A stretch of 64,000 bases of DNA from Frondihabitans peucedani. Lineage in GTDB: Bacteria; Actinomycetota; Actinomycetes; Actinomycetales; Microbacteriaceae. The first letter of the stretch is position 1. Each line of letters opens with the position of its first letter. The position numbers and the translations under genes are program-made. The stretch is taken from positions 1,364,001-1,428,000 of the forward strand of contig NZ_BAABAU010000001.1 of assembly GCF_039537585.1 (NCBI RefSeq), in the 5' to 3' direction. The notes beneath the pieces were generated by a model. It saw nothing but the letters and a program-made list of their open reading frames with translations, searched no databases and was not told the DNA's origin. This document shows, in pieces, positions 25,201-31,435 of the stretch.

Positions 25201-27440
25201 CCGTTCCAGGAGGTGTCGCCGCCGATCCTCCAGTAGCCGCTGTAGTTCTGGGCGGTCGTGATGTTCGGCGAGGAGCCGACCCGCTTGCCGTCCACGAAGA
25301 ACGTCTGGCCGGCCGAGCTGAGCGTGCCGATCAGCTGGTGCCACTTGCCGTCGTTGAGAGCGGTCGGGCTGGTCAGCACCTCGGTGTTGCCGTCGTAGAC
25401 GCCGAAGTTCGCGCGTCCGCTCGGGTCCATGTAGAGGTGACGGTCGTAGGAGGAGGAGGTGCCGGTCGACGAGTTGCCGAAGCCGACGATCTTCCCGCCC
25501 GCGGTGGAGGTCGTCTTGACCCAGGCCTCGACAGAGAACGTCTGAGGCCCGACGACGGGCGACTGGGTGGACGAGAATCCGCTCGCACTGCCGTCGAACG
25601 TCGAGGCCGTGTCACCGTCGACGGTGGCGCCGGTCGCTCCGCGGGTGATGCCCGATCCTGCGACCTGGTCGCTGTAGCCGGCGGCGTCGTAGATCGTCGT
25701 GCCGCTGCCCTCGTCGAGGCGCCAGAACGAGGAGGCCCCCTGACCGAGGACGGTCGTCGCGTAGGTCGACGGCTGTGCGCTCGACACCGTCACGCTGACA
25801 TTGTCGCCGAGGACCGTGTTGCCGTCGGGATCGGTGGCGCGGAGCCGGTAGGTGTAGGTGGCCCCGGGCGTGAGGCCGGTGTCGGTGAAGCCCATGGCGG
25901 GCTTGTTCCAGACCGACGAGTCGGCCTTCGTCGTGTACACCGGCGTCGTAATGTTGCCGTTCCGGTACACGTTGTACGTCAGCGTCGAGTTGTCCTGGTC
26001 GGAGTTGGCCGACCAGCTGAGGCGGGCCGTCCCGGACGTCAGGGACACGGCCTTCGGGACGAACTGTGCGCCGGAGGCCTGAGGGCCGACCTTCTTCGGA
26101 GCGATCGACGGGACGGCGAAGCGGGCGAGGCCCTGCTGCCGGACTCCGTTGACGGTCGTGAACTCGCCGCCGTAGACGACGTACTGCGAGTTGGCCGCGA
26201 CGCTCCAGGGGCCCTGGGTCTTGCCGGTGAAGGTGCCGGTGTTGAACTCGGGGTACCAGTTCAGGAGGCTCGGGGCGGGAGTGCCGGCCCAGTTCGTGTA
26301 GCCGTAGGGGTCGGCGGTGATGGTCTGCGTCGCGGTCTTCGAGAACGCGATGGCGCGGTGGAAGGTCCAGTTCGCCTGCGGGTCGGTCTGGGGGAAGCCG
26401 GCGATATTGCCGCAGTAGTGCGGGTGGCCCGCGAGGTACTCGGCGTTGGGGGTGACGGCGATGGAGTACGAGTCGCCGTGGCAGTCCTCGACCCAGTTGA
26501 TGTTGCCCGTCGCCCAGTCGGCGCGGAAGGAGCCCTCGAGCGTGCCCGGGCCGAAGGTGTAGCCCGAGCCGTAGACGCCCGTCGAGTCGGCCACGAGGGA
26601 GGTGATGCCCGAGGAGGTGTCGGCGTCGCGGACGACGCTGTTCGCGGCGAACGGCAGGAGAGCGCCGGTCGGGTCGACCGCACCGAGGCCGTAGCCCGGG
26701 TTGGAGGAGCCGTTCAGGGTGGTGAAGCTGCCGCCGACGACGAGGCGCGTGCCGTCGGGCGAGACGGCGAGGGCGGCGACGTCGCCGCCCTGCGCGTTCG
26801 CCGTGAACGGCGAGACGTTCTTGCCCGCGGACGTCAGGGCGACGACCTTGTTGTGCGTCTCCTTGTTGACGCTCGAGAAGACACCGCCGAGGTAGACCGT
26901 GGAGCCGGACACCGCGATCGCGTTGACTGTGGAGTTGATGCTCGGCGCGAAGCCGGGCAGCAGCGCCCCGCTGGTCGGGTCGAGGGCCGCGACGCGGTAG
27001 GCGTTGGCGCCGTTGACCGTCGTGAATGCTCCGCCGACGTAGATGCGGGAGCCGTCCGGGGACGCCGTGATGGCGCGGACGACACCGTTCAGCGCCGGGT
27101 TGAACGACGTGTTGAGCACGCCGGTCGTCAGGTTGTACGAGAGCAGGTTCGTGCGGGTGACCGTGCTCACGCCGGACGCTGCACCGGCCGGCTGAGCGGT
27201 GGTGAACTGACCACCCGCGTAGACCGTGTTGCCGACGATCGCCTGCGACCACACGACGCCGTTGATCTGCGGGGTGGGCAGAGCATCGGCCGTGACGGTG
27301 GTGGGCGTCTTCGGATCGGTGGGGTCCGTCGGGGCGGTGTCCGCGTGCGCGGGGACCGCCAGGGCGAAACTGCTCAGGACGATGACGGCGGCGGCGACGA
27401 TGCTGGGAACGCGCAGGCGCGACGACACGGATTGCTCCAT
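22215..27440 (-). CDS. Very large secreted PKD/LamG surface protein
   Basis: The 1741-residue protein opens with a signal peptide (cleavage after AHA at ~33). A beta-propeller-like region (~45-450) has recurring YVGGAFTTVNG-type strands. A fibronectin-III-like domain (~452-555), two LamG/concanavalin-like domains (~560-780 and ~788-1000) and six PKD domains (~1015-1525, each with YAWDFGDG and a GTYTVTLTVTD-type end) follow. A final domain (~1528-1741) starts DAFGRTVSNGWG and is related to the N-terminal domain of the beta-helix protein at 31.4 kb. No LPXTG or transmembrane anchor is seen at the C-terminus. It is likely an adhesin or matrix scaffold, or a polysaccharide-binding protein. ATG 27440 has GAGG upstream. 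Confidence 0.88.
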   Translation of the reverse strand: MEQSVSSRLRVPSIVAAAVIVLSSFALAVPAHADTAPTDPTDPKTPTTVTADALPTPQINGVVWSQAIVGNTVYAGGQFTTAQPAGAASGVSTVTRTNLLSYNLTTGVLNTSFNPALNGVVRAITASPDGSRIYVGGAFTTVNGANAYRVAALDPTSGALLPGFAPSINSTVNAIAVSGSTVYLGGVFSSVNKETHNKVVALTSAGKNVSPFTANAQGGDVAALAVSPDGTRLVVGGSFTTLNGSSNPGYGLGAVDPTGALLPFAANSVVRDADTSSGITSLVADSTGVYGSGYTFGPGTLEGSFRADWATGNINWVEDCHGDSYSIAVTPNAEYLAGHPHYCGNIAGFPQTDPQANWTFHRAIAFSKTATQTITADPYGYTNWAGTPAPSLLNWYPEFNTGTFTGKTQGPWSVAANSQYVVYGGEFTTVNGVRQQGLARFAVPSIAPKKVGPQASGAQFVPKAVSLTSGTARLSWSANSDQDNSTLTYNVYRNGNITTPVYTTKADSSVWNKPAMGFTDTGLTPGATYTYRLRATDPDGNTVLGDNVSVTVSSAQPSTYATTVLGQGASSFWRLDEGSGTTIYDAAGYSDQVAGSGITRGATGATVDGDTASTFDGSASGFSSTQSPVVGPQTFSVEAWVKTTSTAGGKIVGFGNSSTGTSSSYDRHLYMDPSGRANFGVYDGNTEVLTSPTALNDGKWHQLIGTLSSAGQTFFVDGKRVGSSPNITTAQNYSGYWRIGGDTSWNGNSFLAGSIDDVSVYPTALTQTQANNQFVAAGYASQLNSAPSDNYGSRVFSDNPYLYYRLGDAAGSTTAKDSSLSGTAGVYTGGVTQGTSGAVSGTTDTAATFDGQSGQVDSVQSYNDPEVYSIEAWFKTTTTTGGKIVGFGSSQTGTSGSYDRHIYMQDNGQLVFGTYTGQLNTITTGGAYNDGTWHQVVASQSSDGLKLYVDGALQGQNPQTQAQAYSGYWKIGGDTTWGSSSSYFKGSIDEVSIYDKALSASTVGDHYALGSAGATNQPPVASFTSKTTDLSAALDASGSTDADGTVASYAWDFGDGTSGTGRTPTHAYSTAGTKTVTLTVTDDKGATASYSAQVVVTAPKVNVLPTASFTSTPTDLSSAFDATASSDTDGTVASYAWDFGDGSTGTGVKPTHAYAAAGTYTVKLTVTDNDGGSGTSTASVTVTAPHVNAAPTAVVTTSTSNLKASVDGTASTDSDGSVVGYAWDFGDGATATTAKADHTYVAAGTYTVTLTVTDDKGATGTATTTVTVAPPANVPPTAAFTAASNALVLSADGTASSDSDGTVASYSWSFGDSGTATGRTATHTYAAAGTYTVSLTVTDDKGATGTTTQQVTVAKAPNAAPTASFTSSASNLALSVDGTSSADSDGTVTGYAWSFGDGATASTARASHTYAAAGTYAVKLTVTDNDGATAVQTQNVTVTAPANQAPTAAFTPTVTGLTAALDGSASSDPDGTIASYAWTFGDGASATGKTTSHAYDTAGTYTVTLKVTDDKGATSTATSTVTVTAPANAPFALDAFGRTVSNGWGTADTGGAWARIGSASALSVSGGSGRISLSGPGAQAGAELSTVSQVNTDYRLQFTLDKAATGGGTYITATGRKISTNNEYRSTVRLLSNGTASMNLSAFPNSSTAIALTKDTTLPFTVTAGSSISMRIQVTGTSPTVVKAKAWPTGTAEPSAWTVSATDSSATLQTAGDVGVLAYESGSSTNGAQVVSFQQLSAFKP

Positions 27441-27486
27441 GGGTGCCTCATAGGGTAAGCCGTGGGTCGGGCCCCACGTGTGACTT

Positions 27487-27533
27487 GCGTGAGTTTCGGG
27501 TTCACGCGTGCTGTTAAATTCGGGTTTCACAGC
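27487..27533 (-). promoter_or_regulatory. Two tandem leader hairpins with CCCGAA loops upstream of the PKD gene
   Basis: On the sense strand, hairpin A (27510-27533) pairs GCTGT/ACAGC, then one mismatch, then AAA/TTT around CCCGAA. Hairpin B (27487-27507) pairs GCGTGA/TCACGC around ACCCGAAAC. Both lie in the ~95-nt leader, starting directly after the transcription start predicted from TATAGT (27542-27547). The stems are unrelated but the loop core is the same. Confidence 0.6.
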
Positions 27534-27570
27534 CTGGGACGACTATAGGTGACCCCCGCTCGGGTGGCAT

Positions 27571-27586
27571 ACCCCCAAATGGGGGT
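27571..27586 (-). promoter_or_regulatory. GC-rich palindrome upstream of the PKD gene promoter
   Basis: ACCCCCAAATGGGGGT is a perfect 6-bp inverted repeat with a 4-bp centre that is itself nearly symmetric. It is centred about 32 bp upstream of a TATAGT -10 box, a usual position for an activator site. Confidence 0.55.
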
Positions 27587-27629
27587 GGAATTCATCCCCG
27601 GTTCACATTCGCCGGTCGAGAGGGTCGGC

Positions 27630-28316
27630 TCAGGCGGGTGCAGTGCCCGCGAAGACGACGCTCGGAACCGAGACGCCGTAGTCGATCGTGATGCGGACGT
27701 CCGAGCGCGACTTCACCGGCACGGGGAACGTGAACGTGCCCTGCGCGGTGGCGCCGGCGGCGACGGTCTCGGGGAGCGCCTTCCGCTGCGAGACCAGCTC
27801 GTTCGAGGGCGTCGCGTCGGCTCCGTAGGTCACTGTCACGACCGTCGACGAGAGGTTCAGCAGCTTGGTGCTCGAGTTGTCGATGGTGACGACGAATCGG
27901 ATGGAGGGGCCGGAGACCTCGCCGACGCCGTCGCCCTTCCCCTGGACCGCCTTGAGCTGTGAGAGGGTCACGGAGACCTTCGAGGTGAGCGCCGCCTTCG
28001 CGGTCAGGCCGACCGGCCGCTGCGCCCGTCCCGACGCGGTCCCCGGGTCGGCGGTCGCCTGCGGCGTGCTGCCGGGGACGTCCTGTGTGCCGGGCGCCGC
28101 CTTCTCGGTCGGCTTCACGGGCGTCGTCCCCGCCCCGGTGGAGGCCGTCGGCCGGACGGTCGGCGCGGAGGTGTATGTCGCCTCGGAGGTCGGGCTCGCC
28201 GCTGTCGCGCCGCCGCCGGTCCGGCTCGAGATGGCGATGACGACGAACGCCACGACGAGCGCGACTCCGACGACGATCGCGGTGACGGTGATGACGGTGC
28301 GACGGGTGACGCTCAT
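27630..28316 (-). CDS. Membrane-anchored secreted protein of unknown function (DUF4352-like)
   Basis: The 228-residue protein has an N-terminal membrane helix (~6-28), a Thr/Pro/Ala-rich linker (~35-95), and a C-terminal beta-rich domain (~100-228) with IRFVVTIDNSSTKLLNLSSTVVTVTYG. This layout resembles extracellular beta-sandwich domains of the DUF4352/FxLYD type. It lies 190 bp upstream of the PKD gene in the same direction. A role in the exported polysaccharide or surface-protein machinery is inferred from position only. Confidence 0.65.
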   Translation of the reverse strand: MSVTRRTVITVTAIVVGVALVVAFVVIAISSRTGGGATAASPTSEATYTSAPTVRPTASTGAGTTPVKPTEKAAPGTQDVPGSTPQATADPGTASGRAQRPVGLTAKAALTSKVSVTLSQLKAVQGKGDGVGEVSGPSIRFVVTIDNSSTKLLNLSSTVVTVTYGADATPSNELVSQRKALPETVAAGATAQGTFTFPVPVKSRSDVRITIDYGVSVPSVVFAGTAPA

Positions 28317-28362
28317 GGTCTGCGTCCTCTCGGGCTCGACGGGCGCGGGAGCGACCGACTGC

Positions 28363-28368
28363 TATTAT
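28363..28368 (+). promoter_or_regulatory. -10 box giving a near-leaderless transcript for the GT-C gene
   Basis: TATTAT ends 9 nt before the TTG start at 28378, so the mRNA would begin about at the start codon. No Shine-Dalgarno sequence precedes the TTG. Confidence 0.45.
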
Positions 28369-28377
28369 CGCCGGACC

Positions 28378-29943
28378 TTGACCACGTCATCGCCGCGAGT
28401 CGCTTCCCGAAGAGCCGACCCGGTCGCGCCCGGGCTCGTCTCCGCCGCTCGACCCCTCGGCACGCCCGTCGCGCTCGGACTCCTGGGCACCCTGGTGGCC
28501 CTGGCCGGATCGTGGAACGTCTCGCTGTGGACCGACGAGGCGGCGACGATCTCGGCCGCCCGCCGCAGCACGGCTGGGCTGTGGCGCCTGGTCCACCACA
28601 TCGACGCGGTGCACGCGGCCTACTACTTCCTTATCCACTTCTGGGGCGGCGCCTTCGGCTGGAGCGCCGTCTCCCTGCGACTCCCGAGCGCGATCGCGAC
28701 CGGCCTCGCCGTGGTCGGCGTCTGGGCCCTCGCCCGAGCGCTCGGGCGAGCGGACGCCGCCGTCGTCGCAGCCGTCATCGCGATCGTCCTACCGCGGATG
28801 ACCTGGATGGGCATCGAGGCCAGGTCGTTCGGCCCGAGCGCGGCAGTCGCCGTGTGGGCGACCGTCGCGTTCTGCATCGCCCTGCGGTCGAGACGCCGCT
28901 GGTGGACGGCGTACGGGGTGCTCGTCGCTCTCGGCACCGCACTGAACATCTACCTGGCCCTCCTCGTGCTGGCCCACGCCGTGACGATCCTGGCCCTCGA
29001 ACGGCGCAGGATCCGGGCAGCGTGGCCGTGGCTGGCGGCTGCGGCGGCGGGCACCCTGGCCGCCTCCCCGGTCGTCCTCGAGTCCCTCGGGCAGCGGGGG
29101 CAGCTCGGCGACAACGCCGTGTCGGCCGCCACCCTGGCTCGCCAGGCCGTCGTCAACGAGTTCTTCCTGGGTCAGACGCCGACCAGGGTCTCCGCGACGA
29201 ACGACGGACACGCGCTGTGGTCGCTGGCCGGTCTCGCTCTGGCCGTCGTCGGCTGGGCGCTCGTGGCCGCCGCCGTCGTCGCTCTCGCGAGGCGCGGCGA
29301 CCGGACGACCCTCTGGCTCGTCCTGCCCTGGCTGCTGCTGCCGACAGTCGTCGTCGGCCTCTACTCCCTGGCCGTCTCCCCTCTCTACAACCCGCGGTAC
29401 TTCACCTTCTGCGCCCCCGCGGCCGCCCTGCTCATCGGTTTCGGCGTCCGCTCTCTCGCGCGTCGCCCGCTCCGGGTCGCGGCCGTGATCCTCGTCGTCG
29501 TGCTGGCCGTGCCCGTCTACCTCTCGCAGCGCGAGTCGACGGGCAAGAGCGGGACCGACTGGTCGCAGACCGCCGCGTACGTCGATGCCCACGCGCACCA
29601 GGGCGACGGCGTGTACTTCGCCCCGCTCGACGAGACCACGGCGCCGGTCGTCGAGCGGACGACGAGGAACATCGAGGTCTCCTACCCCGACGCCTTCCGA
29701 GGCCTCCGCGACCTGACGCTCACGACCTCGCCGCTGGCCGACGACAGCCTCCGCGGCGAGTCGTCGCAGCTGAGCGACTCCGCCGTCCCGCTGGCGGGCG
29801 TCGACACGATCTGGGTGGTGCGGCCGACCGACTACTCGGCGGCGTCGACCGCGCGCGACACGGCCGTCCTGGAGCGGGCCGGCTTCCGAGAGAGATCGCG
29901 CTGGACGGGCCCCATGGACACCGTCGTCGCCTTCAGCCGCTGA
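28378..29943 (+). CDS. GT39-like GT-C membrane glycosyltransferase
   Basis: The 521-residue polytopic protein has the GT-C hallmark acidic motif early in the sequence (SLWTDEAATISAA), followed by LRLPSAIATGLAVVG. About ten helices follow, then an extracytoplasmic C-terminal domain (~390-521) containing YFAPLDET. It resembles mannosyltransferases of the PMT/ArnT superfamily using polyprenyl-phosphate sugars. The TTG start is chosen because a TATTAT box lies 10 nt upstream; the open frame extends further upstream but into the opposite gene. Its last 112 bp overlap the convergent polymerase gene. Confidence 0.78.
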   Translation: MTTSSPRVASRRADPVAPGLVSAARPLGTPVALGLLGTLVALAGSWNVSLWTDEAATISAARRSTAGLWRLVHHIDAVHAAYYFLIHFWGGAFGWSAVSLRLPSAIATGLAVVGVWALARALGRADAAVVAAVIAIVLPRMTWMGIEARSFGPSAAVAVWATVAFCIALRSRRRWWTAYGVLVALGTALNIYLALLVLAHAVTILALERRRIRAAWPWLAAAAAGTLAASPVVLESLGQRGQLGDNAVSAATLARQAVVNEFFLGQTPTRVSATNDGHALWSLAGLALAVVGWALVAAAVVALARRGDRTTLWLVLPWLLLPTVVVGLYSLAVSPLYNPRYFTFCAPAAALLIGFGVRSLARRPLRVAAVILVVVLAVPVYLSQRESTGKSGTDWSQTAAYVDAHAHQGDGVYFAPLDETTAPVVERTTRNIEVSYPDAFRGLRDLTLTTSPLADDSLRGESSQLSDSAVPLAGVDTIWVVRPTDYSAASTARDTAVLERAGFRERSRWTGPMDTVVAFSR

Positions 29944-31208
29944 CCGGCCGTCCGCGCGGCGGGGACGGCGATCAGGCCGATCGCCAGGATGAAGAGCGGC
30001 TCGGCGCTGAAGAACGGGCTGAACAGGAGGTCCCAGAGCGACTTCGCCACGACGTACAGCACGATCCCGCCGGCGAGGCCGTCGGCGATGTTCCGCGTGA
30101 TCCCGTAGAGCATCAGCGCCCCGGCGACGACGACGAAGGCGAGTCCGACCACTCCGGTCTGCGCCCAGAGGTCGCCGAAGACGGAGTGCAGCTCGACGTG
30201 GCCGCCGAACATGTACCGCTCGACGTAGCCGTTGTTCGGGTCGTAGCCGATCGCCTTCATCCCCTCCTTCGCCGTCAGGACCTCCGACGGCTGAGGCGAG
30301 ACGCCGGCGCCGAAGCCCCAGACCTTCGTGGCGATGAGGGCGACCGTCGCCCCGAGCTCGGGCCTTCCGCCGAGGACCAGCGACCCCGAGGCGTTCACCT
30401 GGGCGAGCGATCTCGCGGTGGTCGACTCGCCGAGGATCCCGGAGAGCACCAGCGCCGTGCCCAGGTTGTAGACGACGATGCCCACCACGACGATGCCCAG
30501 CGCGACGAGCGAGGCCGACCCGCGGTGCCCGATCCTGAACACCGGGAGCTGAGCCAGGAGCAGGATCGCCGCGAGCAGGAGGAGCGCGAAGGTCGCCCGG
30601 GCGTCGTTCAACGCGGACAGACCGGTGAGGACGAAGACCACGAGGAGCTCCACCCACCAGCGGCGCGACAGTCGGGCCAGCGCCAGCGTGACGACGGCGA
30701 GCGGGATGGCGAAGCCGAACTTGTAGGGGTTCGTCGCGAACTGCGCCGCCGAGGGCGAGATCCCGAGCAGGAGGCCGATGCCGAAGAACAGGGCGACCGT
30801 CGGGATCGAGAAGATCGTCCTGGTCCAGACGATGAGACCGATGGAGAGGACCGCACCGATCAGGAGGACCGTCGTGCTCGTCGCGATGGCCGGATCGACC
30901 GAGTGGTCGTCGCCGTTCGCGACCTGCAGCCAGATGCCTGCGCCGGCCGCGACGGTGCCGAGGCCGAGGAGCAGGCGGATGCCGACGAAGCGGCGGAGGA
31001 CGGGGAGCCACAGCGGGACGAGCAGCGCCGCGACGAGGAAGCCCACCTGGACGCCCTGGTTGAGCACGATCCCCATGCCCGAGACGACGAGCGCCGCTGC
31101 CGCGATGATCTTGACCAGGACGGGCGCCGGGCTGTCGTCGGAGCCTCTCGAGAGCCCTGGCGCGAGCGAGGCGCGCGTCGGCGGCTCGAGGGTCGACGGC
31201 GTCTGCAT
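29832..31208 (-). CDS. O-antigen ligase/Wzy-type polysaccharide polymerase
   Basis: The 458-residue membrane protein has about 11-12 helices. A large extracytoplasmic loop near residues 285-345 carries a Wzy_C-like segment: GFGAGVSPQPS, a conserved Glu/His stretch GHVELHSVFGDLWAQTGVVG, and the Arg-rich ends usual for this family. It should polymerise flipped lipid-linked repeats or ligate finished chains. It is divergent from the secreted beta-helix protein and convergent with the GT-C gene. With Wzx and Wzz-like proteins nearby, it completes a Wzx/Wzy-type pathway. Confidence 0.82.
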   Translation of the reverse strand: MQTPSTLEPPTRASLAPGLSRGSDDSPAPVLVKIIAAAALVVSGMGIVLNQGVQVGFLVAALLVPLWLPVLRRFVGIRLLLGLGTVAAGAGIWLQVANGDDHSVDPAIATSTTVLLIGAVLSIGLIVWTRTIFSIPTVALFFGIGLLLGISPSAAQFATNPYKFGFAIPLAVVTLALARLSRRWWVELLVVFVLTGLSALNDARATFALLLLAAILLLAQLPVFRIGHRGSASLVALGIVVVGIVVYNLGTALVLSGILGESTTARSLAQVNASGSLVLGGRPELGATVALIATKVWGFGAGVSPQPSEVLTAKEGMKAIGYDPNNGYVERYMFGGHVELHSVFGDLWAQTGVVGLAFVVVAGALMLYGITRNIADGLAGGIVLYVVAKSLWDLLFSPFFSAEPLFILAIGLIAVPAARTAGQRLKATTVSMGPVQRDLSRKPARSRTAVSRAVDAAE

Positions 31209-31352
31209 GGGGACACTCTAAGCGAGGCGCGGCGCGTCGCAAGGGGCGGGCTTGTCCCCCACATGACCCACACTCTGACGGGGGCTGGCACGGAATTTCA
31301 GGCCCGGGCAGAGTTTGTGCACAGATCGGGTTACACTTTCGTATCCCCTCTG

Positions 31353-31368
31353 ACCCCCGTTCTGGGGA
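31353..31368 (+). promoter_or_regulatory. GC-rich palindrome upstream of the beta-helix gene
   Basis: ACCCCCGTTCTGGGGA is an imperfect inverted repeat, and its 22-bp neighbourhood is nearly identical to the element upstream of the wzz-like gene in inverted orientation. A TACACT -10-like box lies upstream of it (31332-31337), so here it may sit in the leader. Confidence 0.45.
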
Positions 31369-31389
31369 CACCCACGTCTCAGTGTCCCC
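31364..31389 (+). promoter_or_regulatory. Leader inverted repeat GGGGACAC / GTGTCCCC
   Basis: An 8-bp stem with a 10-nt loop overlaps the 3' half of the GC palindrome and lies 47 bp before the start codon. GGGGACAC also occurs directly at the start of the divergent polymerase gene (31208-31216). Confidence 0.45.
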
Positions 31390-31435
31390 AACGAACCTCC
31401 GTCTGACGCTCCGCCGACGAAAGGACCACCCCAGG

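Noticed and set aside
22962-27458. 1498-codon open frame on the plus strand opposite the PKD gene
   Set aside because: It is a shadow of high-G+C codon bias: Arg/Gly/Val-rich, no domain pattern, no start signal. The opposite strand encodes clear signal peptide, LamG and PKD domains.
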